A stretch of 48,706 bases of DNA, from assembly GCA_902781325.1 (NCBI GenBank), contig CACZJD010000016.1:1-48706 (forward strand), in the 5' to 3' direction. The notes beneath the pieces were generated by a model, which saw only the letters and a program-made list of their open reading frames with translations, made no database searches and was not told the origin of the DNA. Position numbers and translations under genes: made by a program. This document shows, one piece after another, positions 16,763 through 25,603 of this stretch. How positions within the stretch are numbered: the first letter of the stretch is position 1; the number at the start of each line of letters is the position of its first letter. Source of the stretch: an uncultured Lachnospiraceae bacterium (GTDB lineage: Bacteria; Bacillota; Clostridia; Lachnospirales; Lachnospiraceae).

Positions 16763-17791
16763 TTACTTTACACCGCAGATCTCTGTGTAAATGCGGGGAG
16801 GATCACAACAGATCACCTTTTCAGAGAGTCTTGCCAGATCCCCGTTCATGCGGGGAAACTCCACCCTGCAGCACCAGAGCATCTGTCCCCGGAGCCCGAA
16901 TTCACTGCGGATTTTTTCGTTGACTTTCCTGTCGCCGTATTTGGGATCTCCAAGTATCGGATGTCCCATCTGCGCAAGATGGCTGCGCAGCTGATGTGTC
17001 TTGCCGGTGATCAGTTCCATCTCCAAAAGCGAATAGCGGTCTCCCGGGATGACAGGTACGTAGGTTGTCTTCGTCCAGCTCCCTCCGTTTTTCGCGTTTT
17101 CCGCATAATTGACTGTATTGGTCACTGCGTCTTTGCTCAGATATCCCTCGATTTTACCGCCCTTTATCACAGTTCCGAGTACCGCGGCCCGATAATACTT
17201 GCGGAGAGTCCTGTCTCTTAACATCTCTGAGATTGTTCTGGCGCCCGTCAGAGATTTGGAACAGATCAGGATCCCTCCCGTATTTCTGTCAAGCCTGTTG
17301 CACACAGACGGTTTGAACCGGCTGAGTGAGGAGGCATCTGCCTCTCCTTTCCGGACAAGGTAGCCCAAAAGCCATTCATTCATAGACCGGTCTGTCTCTG
17401 ACGCTTTCTGGGACAGAATTCCCACCGGTTTTCTCACGACGAGAATATCCGGATCCTCATAAAGGATCCCGTCTTCTCCGATTCTTCCGCGGATCTGCCG
17501 GTATGCTTTCATATACTCCTGCAGCGCGTCATCCAGGCCGACTTCCGCTTTCGTCTCCCCGGAACCTGCCTCTCCGCCGAATTTCACGATCGTATCATCA
17601 GAAAGAAAAAGCGTCACCAGATCTCCTTCCAGAAGAAGCTCACTGCCGGACGCTTTTTTGCCATTGAGTGTGATATTCTTTTTCCTGAGCATCTTATAGA
17701 GAAAAGAGGAAGGGGCGCCGGGCAGTCTGCGCTGCAGATACTTGCTGAATCGCTGATCCTTTTCTCCGCTCTTAACTGTCCACTCTCTCAT
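16763..17791 (-). CDS. RluA-family pseudouridine synthase
   Basis: A 342-residue RluC/RluD-type enzyme. An N-terminal S4-like RNA-binding domain covers about residues 12-75. The catalytic block is CNRLDRNTGGILI with the nucleophilic Asp, and the C-terminal part has GKTHQLRSHLAQMGHPILGD. It modifies uridines in 23S rRNA or tRNA; the exact target is not clear. It follows the membrane-protein gene by 12 bases and precedes recU. Confidence 0.9.
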   Translation of the reverse strand: MREWTVKSGEKDQRFSKYLQRRLPGAPSSFLYKMLRKKNITLNGKKASGSELLLEGDLVTLFLSDDTIVKFGGEAGSGETKAEVGLDDALQEYMKAYRQIRGRIGEDGILYEDPDILVVRKPVGILSQKASETDRSMNEWLLGYLVRKGEADASSLSRFKPSVCNRLDRNTGGILICSKSLTGARTISEMLRDRTLRKYYRAAVLGTVIKGGKIEGYLSKDAVTNTVNYAENAKNGGSWTKTTYVPVIPGDRYSLLEMELITGKTHQLRSHLAQMGHPILGDPKYGDRKVNEKIRSEFGLRGQMLWCCRVEFPRMNGDLARLSEKVICCDPPRIYTEICGVK

Positions 17792-17803
17792 CAGCCGTTT
17801 TCC

Positions 17804-18370
17804 TCACAGGGAGATGGATTTCAAAAGATCCATTACGCCCTGAATACTCTTTCTCTCTTTGCTGTCTTCCAGCCTGTTCAGTTCATCCAGGCGCTGCGTG
17901 TAGTTGTCCTGATTTCTGAAGATCTTGACGGTATATCCCTTGAACCCGTCATTCTCCAGCATTGTCCTGATATGCATCTCTCCGCTCTTAACATCACATC
18001 CCGTGTCCTCTGTAAGCGCGCATACGGATCTCCCCGCGCACACCGCGTGGCTGATCGCGAAGTTCTTATCATAGCTGGTCATAAAGAGGTCGTAAGCACC
18101 GGCCAGTTCGCCGATATGCAGTTCGATGGCGTCCCTTGCGCTCTCCGAGCAGCATTTTGCCCTGCAGAACATCACAAGATCTACCGCGAATTTCCCGACG
18201 CCTATACAGCTCAGAGCCGCAAGGATCGTGAACACATTCTTGTTGGTTCCAAAATACCTGAGCGCGCCGAAATACATCCCCAGTACTGCAGCAAGCAGAC
18301 CGAAAGTGACGGCAGCGTAGATGATCCTCCCTCTTTTTATGTAACCGTAAGTTCCTTTTTTTCCGATCAT
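17804..18370 (-). CDS. Conserved-looking membrane protein of unknown function
   Basis: A 188-residue product. Two hydrophobic helices lie near the N-terminus (about residues 16-36 and 43-63), and a soluble, Cys-containing domain of about 120 residues follows. No known motif is recognised. The start at 18370 (MIGKKGTYGYIKRG) has GGAG five bases upstream. The frame is open to 18400, but that part lies inside a terminator-like hairpin. It probably heads an rluA-recU transcription unit. Confidence 0.6.
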   Translation of the reverse strand: MIGKKGTYGYIKRGRIIYAAVTFGLLAAVLGMYFGALRYFGTNKNVFTILAALSCIGVGKFAVDLVMFCRAKCCSESARDAIELHIGELAGAYDLFMTSYDKNFAISHAVCAGRSVCALTEDTGCDVKSGEMHIRTMLENDGFKGYTVKIFRNQDNYTQRLDELNRLEDSKERKSIQGVMDLLKSISL

Positions 18371-18394
18371 GATCACTCCATTTACGTCAAAACA

Positions 18395-18425
18395 GGACAT
18401 CTCTCCGCTTAGCGAAAAGATGTCC
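18395..18425 (-). terminator. Terminator-like hairpin after the coiled-coil gene
   Basis: GGACATCT (18395-18402) pairs with AGATGTCC (18418-18425), with a second inner stem CGCT/AGCG. On the minus strand it is followed by TGTTTTG. It separates the 18446 gene from the membrane-protein gene. Confidence 0.5.
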
Positions 18426-18445
18426 CGACGAATATTCCTTCGGTA

Positions 18446-19096
18446 TTAACCCTCAAACATGTCAGTGTTTACGAATTCGGAATCATCCTCCTCTTCCTGA
18501 TAGTCCTCAGGCTCCCCGTCCATATTCTGCATCAGGCCTGAGTCCTCTTCCTCTTCCGGCTGCGGGCTGATTTCCGTGAGGTTCTGGCCAATGGTGTCGA
18601 TATAATCCGACATTTCATCGTGGAAGTTGGAGAAGATGGAAGTCATGTTATTGCGCGCGCTGATCGTGCTCTTCTCAAGGTCCGCGAGCATTCCTTCCAT
18701 GTATTGCCTGAAGGCTTCACGCTGCGCGTCAGACTCATTAACAGCCTTATCGAGAATATCCTGCGCCTGCTGCGTTGCCATCCTGACGATCTCATTAGCC
18801 TGAGCATAAGCCTGCTGCATGATCTCATGCTCGTTGACAAGTTCATTTGTGTGCGCCGTAGCTTCGTTGATCATCTCTTCCGCTTTTCTCTTAGCGTCGT
18901 CAAGGATCGCTTCCTTATTGGCGATGATCCGCTGATAATGCCTGATCTCATCCGGAGTCTTCGCGCGAAGCTCCTCAAGAAGCGCATCCATTTCGTCCTT
19001 GTCCACGATTATATTTGTTTTTGAAAAAGTCTGGTATCTGCAGGAATCAATAAAATCCTCAATCTGGTCGATCATCTGCTCGATTTTGCTGCTCAT
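18446..19096 (-). CDS. Coiled-coil protein (DivIVA/V-ATPase-H-like), function unknown
   Basis: A 216-residue soluble protein. Residues about 45-165 are predicted coiled coil (heptad-rich, e.g. DAKRKAEEMINEATAHTNEL). Residues about 180-216 are a strongly acidic tail. Similar proteins are often labelled ATPase subunit H or DivIVA-like because of the coiled coil; neither function is shown. It lies directly after coaD (15 bases), a common neighbourhood in Lachnospiraceae-type genomes, which hints at a cell-envelope or division-linked role. Confidence 0.65.
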   Translation of the reverse strand: MSSKIEQMIDQIEDFIDSCRYQTFSKTNIIVDKDEMDALLEELRAKTPDEIRHYQRIIANKEAILDDAKRKAEEMINEATAHTNELVNEHEIMQQAYAQANEIVRMATQQAQDILDKAVNESDAQREAFRQYMEGMLADLEKSTISARNNMTSIFSNFHDEMSDYIDTIGQNLTEISPQPEEEEDSGLMQNMDGEPEDYQEEEDDSEFVNTDMFEG

Positions 19097-19111
19097 CTTT
19101 TCCGATCCTCC

Positions 19112-19621
19112 TTATTTATTCTGGTAAAATTCCGGATGAAGAACTCTCATCTTGCCGATCACTTCCTCTTCGATCGAAGGCGGAACGCACAGGCTGATGT
19201 CGCCGCCGAATGATGCGATCTCCTTTACAACAGAGGAACTCAGATACGCGAATTCCATGCTGCTCGTGATAAAGATCGTGTCAAGCCAGCCGTCTGAGAT
19301 CGTTCGGTTCGCGTGCGCAATCTGCAGTTCATACTCAAAATCGGTCACTGCACGAAGACCGCGTACAGCAATATGACAGTCGATTTTCCGTGCATAATCC
19401 ATAAGCAATCCGTAGTAGGAATCAACATACACGTTCGGAATATTTTCTGACACTTTGCGTAACATTTTAACACGTTCATCAACAGAAAACAATGGAGTTT
19501 TCGCTTTATTGTCCAAAACGCAGACGGTCAGATCATCAAACATTTCCGCCGCTCTTTTAATGATGTCAATATGTCCATAGGTAACGGGGTCAAAACTTCC
19601 CGGGTAAATCGCATGTTTCAT
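19112..19621 (-). CDS. coaD: Phosphopantetheine adenylyltransferase
   Basis: A 169-residue CoaD, penultimate enzyme of coenzyme A synthesis. YPGSFDPVTYGHIDII carries the nucleotidyltransferase T/HxGH motif. AVRGLRAVTDFEYELQ and the YLSSSVVKEIASFGGD block are family typical. It follows rsmD by 22 bases, as in many Gram-positives. Confidence 0.96.
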   Translation of the reverse strand: MKHAIYPGSFDPVTYGHIDIIKRAAEMFDDLTVCVLDNKAKTPLFSVDERVKMLRKVSENIPNVYVDSYYGLLMDYARKIDCHIAVRGLRAVTDFEYELQIAHANRTISDGWLDTIFITSSMEFAYLSSSVVKEIASFGGDISLCVPPSIEEEVIGKMRVLHPEFYQNK

Positions 19622-19643
19622 CCTGAATCCTTTCTGCTGCCGA

Positions 19644-20201
19644 TCAATTCTTAGTAGAACGCCTGATGAAGAGATGTCTGTTCGCTTTATAATCTTTTTC
19701 CCTTACAAGTTCAAGTCCGATATCGCCCAGATAAGAGAAATCCGTGTCCAGTGAGGATTCCACCATGATCAGTGTATTCTCAGTGACAAATTTCTCTGCT
19801 GCCAGCGCATTCAGTATATCGTGAACTGTCTGTGATTCGTATGGAGGATCCACATAGATGAGATCCACTTCCTTCTCGTGGATGTGCCGCAGCGCGCTGA
19901 GCGCGTCCTGTTTTAAGAGCACGGCTTCCTCTTCAAAATGTGTTGTGTGAAGATTCTTCTGGATACAGGCACATGCTTCCCTGCCGTTTTCAACAAAATA
20001 GGCTCGTTTGGCTCCACGGCTCAAGGCTTCGATCCCGATCGCTCCGCTTCCCGCGCACAGATCCAGAAAGACCGATCCGGGCACATCCGCCTGAATGATA
20101 TTGAAAAGAGTCTCTTTGATAATGTCCTGTGTGGGTCTTGTGTCAAGGCCGTATGGCGCGACGAGTTTTAACCTTCTTGCGCTTCCTGCTATTACTCTCA
20201 T
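19644..20201 (-). CDS. rsmD: 16S rRNA (guanine966-N2)-methyltransferase
   Basis: A 185-residue RsmD. The N-terminal MRVIAGSARRLKL, the SAM-binding LDLCAGSGAIGIEALSRGA and the catalytic DPPY in YVDPPYES are all present. GAGG eight bases before the ATG serves as ribosome binding site and lies within a possible hairpin. It follows the parC-like gene and precedes coaD. Confidence 0.95.
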   Translation of the reverse strand: MRVIAGSARRLKLVAPYGLDTRPTQDIIKETLFNIIQADVPGSVFLDLCAGSGAIGIEALSRGAKRAYFVENGREACACIQKNLHTTHFEEEAVLLKQDALSALRHIHEKEVDLIYVDPPYESQTVHDILNALAAEKFVTENTLIMVESSLDTDFSYLGDIGLELVREKDYKANRHLFIRRSTKN

Positions 20202-20209
20202 ACCTTATT

Positions 20210-20242
20210 CCTCGAAATGCGAGGCGGAATCATTTCCGCCTC
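20210..20242 (-). other. Two overlapping hairpins in the rsmD leader
   Basis: On the minus strand GAGGCGGAAATGATTCCGCC with TC forms a strong hairpin (20242-20221). CCTCGCATTTCGAGG (20224-20210) forms a second that would hide the rsmD ribosome binding site. They share the CCTC bases and so exclude each other. There is no T-tract. Confidence 0.35.
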
Positions 20243-20313
20243 TTCTATATCTAAAGTGTATTAAATCTTGCCTTTTTTGTCTATCTCCAAATGCCTGTCC
20301 GGGCGCTGCGGCA

Positions 20314-22623
20314 TCAGAAGCGCTTGCTGCCTCTGCCGTTTCTCGCTCCGGCTCGGACTTTATCGAGATCGATCTCCGTATCTCTGTGTACGAGCGGAGC
20401 AGGCTCTTTGTCCTTTGCGAGCACTGCTCTCTCTACGTAGTCTTCCTTGCTCAGCTTGATTCCGGCGACGCCCGCAGCCGCTTTTTTCTTCTCCGGGACC
20501 TGTTCCAGCGGGAGCTTGAGAAGATACCCGTTCGCAGTCATCAAAACAGCATATTTCTGGTCTGTGATGACGCCGGCAAAGACGAGAGAATCTCCATCGG
20601 CAAGCTTTGTCGCGTTCATTGTCTTCATTCGGGTCTCAAATTCGCCGCCGCTCACTGTTTTGACAAGTCCGCTTTTTGTGACGAAAAGAAGCCTGTAGAG
20701 GTTGAGATCTGTCTGGCTGCAGGCCATGACAATCTCTTCCTTCGAGGAGTCATAATTGCCGATATTGTCGATCGGAATACCTTTATCTCTCAGTTTTCCG
20801 AGAGGCAGGTCGGAGACTTTTACAGTATGAAGAGTACCGTTATCCGTGAACAGGCAGATCTTTCCGGTGCTTCTGCACATGAAATAGTATTTGTAACCTG
20901 TTTCCACCGACTCCTGGTTTCTCGTGTATGCGGACGGATCCATCGTCTTGGCGTATCCGAAACGATCCATGACGAACAGAAGTTCTCTGTCTTCCTCTTC
21001 CTCTTTTACGACAAAGGAAGCTGTTTCCGCCTGTGTGATCTCCGTTTTTCTGGGCTGCGCATACCTGTCTCTGATCTGGGCCAGGTCACTGCGCAAAACC
21101 TTTGTCATGGAGTCGCGTTCCTCCAGTATGTCTTCGTAGCGGTAGATATTGGCAACAGTCTCATCATGTTCTTTAATGAGTGCATCCAGTTCGAGTCCGA
21201 TAAGTTTATACAGACGCATATCAAGGATCGCGTCAGCCTGGGCCTCTGTAAAGGCAAGCTGAGTCGCCATGATCTCCGATTCTTCGCTTCGGAATTTGAT
21301 TCCGCCCGTCTCACCGTTTACAAGACAGTTCTTGACAGTCTTTCTGTCCCTTGCGCCACGAAGGATCTCAATAATGAGATCAATAACATTGACCGCTTTG
21401 ATGAGTCCTTCCTGGATCTCCCTCTTTTTGCGTTCCTTTTCAAGAAGATTCTCGTACTTTCTTGTAGTCGTCTCGTAAAGAAAATCTGTATTGGCTTTGA
21501 GGATCTCTCTAAGGCTCAGTGTCTCAGGCCTGCCGTTCCGGATCGCGAGCATATTCACGCCGAAGGTATCTTCCAGCCGGGTCTTTTTATAGAGAAGATT
21601 CCGGAAATTGTCGATATCCGTGTCTTTCTTTAATTCGATGACGATCCGGATTCCTTCTTTGTCGGACTGGTTTGTGATGTCTATGATATCATTTGTGACC
21701 TTTTTCTCGGCGAGTGCGGCCACATCTGAGAGAAACTTGCCGATGCCGGCGCCGATCATAGTATAAGGGATCTCCGTGATCACCAGATTGACATGTCCGG
21801 AGCGCCCTTTTTCTACCATTGTGCGGCCTCTCAGGCGCACCTTTCCGACACCGGTCTCATAGACTTCCGGAAGTTCGTCTTTGTTGACAACAATACCTCC
21901 CGTCGGGAAATCGGGTCCCTTGACATACCGCATCAGCTCCTTGTTCGTCAGTTCCGGGTTCTCAAGCAGCGCGATCTCCGCGTCGATGATCTCCGCGAGA
22001 TTGTGAGGAGGTGTGCTTGTAGCCATTCCTACCGCAATACCTTCGGATCCGTTGATCAGAAAGTTGGGAATCTTGACAGGAAGAACTTCGGGTTCCTTCT
22101 CGTTCTCATCGAAGTTGGGAACAAAATCCACGACATCTTTATCCAGATCCGCAAGAAAAGCCTCTTCCGTGATCTTTTCGAGCCGCGCCTCGGTATAACG
22201 CATTGCTGCAGCGCCGTCGCCTTCTATATTGCCGAAGTTTCCGTGACCGTCAATCAGAGGGATCTCTTTTTTGAAATCCTGTGCCATGACGACCAGCGCG
22301 TCATAGATCGAACTGTCGCCGTGGGGATGATATTTACCCATCGTATCGCCGACGATTCGCGCGCTCTTTCTGAAGGGTCTGTCCGACCGGATCCCGAGCT
22401 CATGCATGTCATAAAGAGTTCTTCTCTGCACAGGCTTTAGTCCGTCCCGGACATCCGGGAGCGCCCGCGCGACGATTACGCTCATCGCGTAGTCGATGTA
22501 GGATTTCTGCATCAGTTCGGAATACTCTGTCTTGAGGATCTGCTCCTGCGGAGTCTCCGCAAAAGTGTCTTCCGTCAGTCTCTTTCCTTTTTTACTGTTC
22601 TTGTTCTGGTCGTCTCTAGGCAT
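20314..22623 (-). CDS. parC: Type II topoisomerase subunit A (probable topoisomerase IV ParC)
   Basis: A 769-residue DNA-breakage subunit. The active-site Tyr is in AAAMRYTEAR, preceded by GKYHPHGDSSIYDALVVMAQ and GHGNFG. The C-terminal beta-pinwheel region is present but no QRRGGKG-type GyrA box is seen. That argues for a topoisomerase IV-like decatenase rather than gyrase, though annotation as GyrA is possible. It follows parE by 30 bases. The pair lies with recG, rsmD and coaD instead of near dnaA-recF, the usual home of gyrBA. Confidence 0.85.
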   Translation of the reverse strand: MPRDDQNKNSKKGKRLTEDTFAETPQEQILKTEYSELMQKSYIDYAMSVIVARALPDVRDGLKPVQRRTLYDMHELGIRSDRPFRKSARIVGDTMGKYHPHGDSSIYDALVVMAQDFKKEIPLIDGHGNFGNIEGDGAAAMRYTEARLEKITEEAFLADLDKDVVDFVPNFDENEKEPEVLPVKIPNFLINGSEGIAVGMATSTPPHNLAEIIDAEIALLENPELTNKELMRYVKGPDFPTGGIVVNKDELPEVYETGVGKVRLRGRTMVEKGRSGHVNLVITEIPYTMIGAGIGKFLSDVAALAEKKVTNDIIDITNQSDKEGIRIVIELKKDTDIDNFRNLLYKKTRLEDTFGVNMLAIRNGRPETLSLREILKANTDFLYETTTRKYENLLEKERKKREIQEGLIKAVNVIDLIIEILRGARDRKTVKNCLVNGETGGIKFRSEESEIMATQLAFTEAQADAILDMRLYKLIGLELDALIKEHDETVANIYRYEDILEERDSMTKVLRSDLAQIRDRYAQPRKTEITQAETASFVVKEEEEDRELLFVMDRFGYAKTMDPSAYTRNQESVETGYKYYFMCRSTGKICLFTDNGTLHTVKVSDLPLGKLRDKGIPIDNIGNYDSSKEEIVMACSQTDLNLYRLLFVTKSGLVKTVSGGEFETRMKTMNATKLADGDSLVFAGVITDQKYAVLMTANGYLLKLPLEQVPEKKKAAAGVAGIKLSKEDYVERAVLAKDKEPAPLVHRDTEIDLDKVRAGARNGRGSKRF

Positions 22624-22652
22624 ATTGATTACTGTTTCTCCGTTTATTAACG

Positions 22653-24593
22653 TCAGATATCAAGTTCCGCGTCGTCCGCATGGTCGTGGATGAACATCCT
22701 GCGGGGCGGAACTTCGCTTCCCATCAGAAGTTCCGTGATGTCTGAAGCATGTATTGCGTCTTCGATCTGTACCTGCCTCATGTATCTTCTCTTCGGATCA
22801 AGGGTCGTCTCCCAGAGCTGTTCGGGATCCATCTCTCCAAGGCCCTTGTATCTCTGCAGAGTAAAATCGTTTTTGTGCGTCTTTCTGTATTTTGCCAGCG
22901 CGTAATCATCGTAGAGATACTCGCCTTCTCCGCTTCCCTTTTTGGGAACCACCTTATACAGCGGCGGCATGGCGACATAGACATGTCCTTCATAGATCAG
23001 TTCCGGCATAAAGCGATAGAACAGAGTGAGAAGAAGCGTCGAGATATGGGCGCCGTCAACATCCGCATCAGCCATGATGATGATCTTATCGTATCGCAGC
23101 TTCGAGATGTCGAAGTCATTGCCGTACCCTTCTGAAAATCCGCAGCCGAAGGCGTTGATCATAGTCTTGATCTCAGCATTTGCCAGCACTTTGTCTATAC
23201 TGGCCTTCTCAACATTAAGGATCTTGCCGCGGATCGGCAGAATTGCCTGATACATTCTGTCTCTCGCCATCTTGGCACTTCCGCCTGCGGAGTCACCCTC
23301 GACGATGAAGATCTCGCATTTGGACGCATCCTTGCTGGTGCAGTTCGCCAGTTTCCCGTTGGAATCAAAGGAAAACTTCTGCTTGACCAGCATATTGGTC
23401 CTGGTCTTCTCCTCGGTCTTCCTGATCTTCGCTGCCTTCTCGGCGCATCCGATCACCGTCTTGAGGACCTCCAGATTTCTGTCAAAATAGTGAACGATCT
23501 CATCTCCCGTGACCTGACTGACAGCCTTGGCGGCATCCTGGTTATCCAGTTTAGTCTTGGTCTGTCCCTCAAACCTGGGATCCGGATGCTTGATGGAAAT
23601 GACAGCCGTCATTCCGTTTCTGATATCAGCGCCGGTAAAATTTGTATCCTTTTCCTTGAGGACACCGATCTGGCGGGCATAATTATTGATCACCTGAGTG
23701 AAGACGGTCTTAAACCCTGTAAGATGCGTTCCGCCTTCCGCGTTATAAATATTGTTGCAGAATCCCAGGACGTTTTCGTGGAACTCATTGACAAACTGAA
23801 ACGCGGCTTCTACCGTGATCTGATCACTCATTCCCTTGAAATAGATAATGTCCGTGACAGCTTCCTTGGACTTATTGAGCGCACGGATAAAACCGACGAT
23901 CCCGTCGGGTTCATGGAACACGATCTCTTCAGCGGGCTCCTGCCTTCTGTCCGTATATTCTATCGTGAGTTCAGGGTTGAGATAGGCAGTCTCATGCATG
24001 CGGCTCTTAATGTCTTCTTCCCTGAACCTCGTCTTCTCAAAGATCTCCGGGTCAGGCAGAAAGTTGATCCTTGTGCCGGTCCATCTGGTCTTGCCAACCA
24101 CAGGCAGCAGGCCGTCTTCAAGTTCCACAACGGGATTTCCCCGCTCATATTTATCCTCATAAAGAAAACCGCCGCTGCCAACGCTGACGGTCATTCTTTC
24201 AGAAAGAGCGTTTACCACGGAAGATCCCACTCCGTGGAGGCCTCCGCTGGTCTTGTACGCATTGTTATCAAATTTTCCTCCGGCGTGAAGTGTTGTAAAC
24301 ACCACGCGCTCCGCGCTCACACCTTTTTCATGCATTCCGATCGGAATGCCTCTTCCGTTGTCCTCCACTGTACAGGAGCCGTCCGCCTCAAGGATCACCT
24401 TGATCGTGGAGCAGAATCCGGCAAGATGTTCATCGACGGAGTTGTCCACGATTTCATAGATCAGATGATTGAGACCCCTTGTGGAAACGCTGCCGATATA
24501 CATGCCGGGCCTTGTCCTTACAGCCTCAAGTCCCTCCAGCACTTTGATACTGGCGGCGTCGTAATTATTAGTATCCTGATTCAGGTTTGCCAT
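22653..24593 (-). CDS. parE: Type II topoisomerase subunit B (probable topoisomerase IV ParE)
   Basis: A 646-residue ATPase subunit. The GHKL ATP site is shown by YEIVDNSVDEHLAG, VEDNGRGIPIG and GGLHGVGSSVVNALS. The TOPRIM domain has EGDSAGGSAK and DADVDGAHI. The C-terminal end has QRYKGLGEMDPEQLWETT. It partners with the adjacent ParC-like subunit. Discrimination between GyrB and ParE from sequence alone is not certain. Confidence 0.86.
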   Translation of the reverse strand: MANLNQDTNNYDAASIKVLEGLEAVRTRPGMYIGSVSTRGLNHLIYEIVDNSVDEHLAGFCSTIKVILEADGSCTVEDNGRGIPIGMHEKGVSAERVVFTTLHAGGKFDNNAYKTSGGLHGVGSSVVNALSERMTVSVGSGGFLYEDKYERGNPVVELEDGLLPVVGKTRWTGTRINFLPDPEIFEKTRFREEDIKSRMHETAYLNPELTIEYTDRRQEPAEEIVFHEPDGIVGFIRALNKSKEAVTDIIYFKGMSDQITVEAAFQFVNEFHENVLGFCNNIYNAEGGTHLTGFKTVFTQVINNYARQIGVLKEKDTNFTGADIRNGMTAVISIKHPDPRFEGQTKTKLDNQDAAKAVSQVTGDEIVHYFDRNLEVLKTVIGCAEKAAKIRKTEEKTRTNMLVKQKFSFDSNGKLANCTSKDASKCEIFIVEGDSAGGSAKMARDRMYQAILPIRGKILNVEKASIDKVLANAEIKTMINAFGCGFSEGYGNDFDISKLRYDKIIIMADADVDGAHISTLLLTLFYRFMPELIYEGHVYVAMPPLYKVVPKKGSGEGEYLYDDYALAKYRKTHKNDFTLQRYKGLGEMDPEQLWETTLDPKRRYMRQVQIEDAIHASDITELLMGSEVPPRRMFIHDHADDAELDI

Positions 24594-24632
24594 GCAGATT
24601 TCCTATTCCTGGTTGTACTTGGTTGTTCACGC

Positions 24633-25511
24633 TCAGACATTTTTGCGCAGCGGGATCTTCTTCGAGCAGGCGATCGCGAGCGCGCCCGGGCCGATATGGC
24701 AGGCGATACTCAGCGAAAGCACATCATCCTGCACGTTGAACGCGGGGAAAGCAGCTCTGACTTCCTGGGAAAACTCCGCGAACTGATCCGGCACATTGCC
24801 ATGCACAGCGTAAAGCCAGACATTCTCTTTATCTGTTCCGCCATACAGAGTTTCTATATCATGCTTCATCGCGTTGATCATTATATTCTTGCCCTGGTTC
24901 ATGGTGCGGGCCTTGGAGAAGGCATCGAGTCTCTCACCCTTGATCTGCAGGACCGGCTTAATGCGAAGGAGTGTGCCCACAGCGGCTGCGGCCGGAGTGA
25001 TCCTGCCGCCCTTCTTCAGATAATAGAGAGTGTCGAGCATGATATAGATACTGGATTCATACTTCACATGCTCCAGTTCTTCGCGGATCTCCGCGGCGCT
25101 CATGCCCATCTCCGCCATTTCCAGCGCGTCAAGCACGGATCTCTTCTGTGTTACAGAGATCCTCTGGTTGTTGACTACCTGGACCTTACCGTCGTAGTCA
25201 TCCGCGAGCATTCTTGCGCTCTGGCATGAACCTGACAGCCCGCTGCTCATAGGAATATAAACCACTTCATCGTGAGTCTTGAGGGCATCGTCCCAAATGC
25301 CCATCACGTCGGAGGGGGAGGGCTGGCTTGTAACAATATTGGCTCCGCTCTCCATCTTCGCGTAAAATTCTTCTCTTGAAAGAGTGATCCCCTCATAAAA
25401 AGTCTCGTCACCGATCGTGAATGGCATGGGCACTACCGTGATCCCGAGCTTCTCGGCTTCCTGCGGGGTGATATGAGCGTTACTGTCGGTTATAACTGCA
25501 ATCTTCGACAT
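24633..25511 (-). CDS. DegV-family fatty-acid-binding protein
   Basis: A 292-residue DegV/FakB-type protein. These bind a fatty acid and present it to the kinase FakA; a FakA homologue is encoded at 27790. KIAVITDSNAHITPQEAEKLGI, TSQPSPSDV and PMSSGLSGSCQSA are family blocks. The start at 25511 has GGAG six bases upstream. It has a near-consensus promoter and may lead the degV-parE-parC-rsmD-coaD unit. Confidence 0.88.
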   Translation of the reverse strand: MSKIAVITDSNAHITPQEAEKLGITVVPMPFTIGDETFYEGITLSREEFYAKMESGANIVTSQPSPSDVMGIWDDALKTHDEVVYIPMSSGLSGSCQSARMLADDYDGKVQVVNNQRISVTQKRSVLDALEMAEMGMSAAEIREELEHVKYESSIYIMLDTLYYLKKGGRITPAAAAVGTLLRIKPVLQIKGERLDAFSKARTMNQGKNIMINAMKHDIETLYGGTDKENVWLYAVHGNVPDQFAEFSQEVRAAFPAFNVQDDVLSLSIACHIGPGALAIACSKKIPLRKNV

Positions 25512-25567
25512 CTTCTTCTCCATTTCTTTAAAACCGTGGTTTAAGCAACAAACTACAGTTAGAAATC

Positions 25568-25596
25568 ATCATAATAATATGAGCGCCGAAAGTCAA
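25568..25596 (-). promoter_or_regulatory. Promoter of degV and downstream genes
   Basis: Minus-strand TTGACT (25596-25591), 17-base spacer, TATGAT (25573-25568), about 57 bases upstream of the DegV start. Confidence 0.7.
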
Positions 25597-25603
25597 CCTT
25601 GCA

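Noticed and set aside
20095-21633. 512-residue plus-strand open frame
   Set aside because: It is antisense to rsmD and the parC-like gene and reflects codon bias on the opposite strand.
23490-25229. 579-residue plus-strand open frame
   Set aside because: It is antisense to parE and degV, both clear full-length genes; it has no start signal and no recognisable motif.
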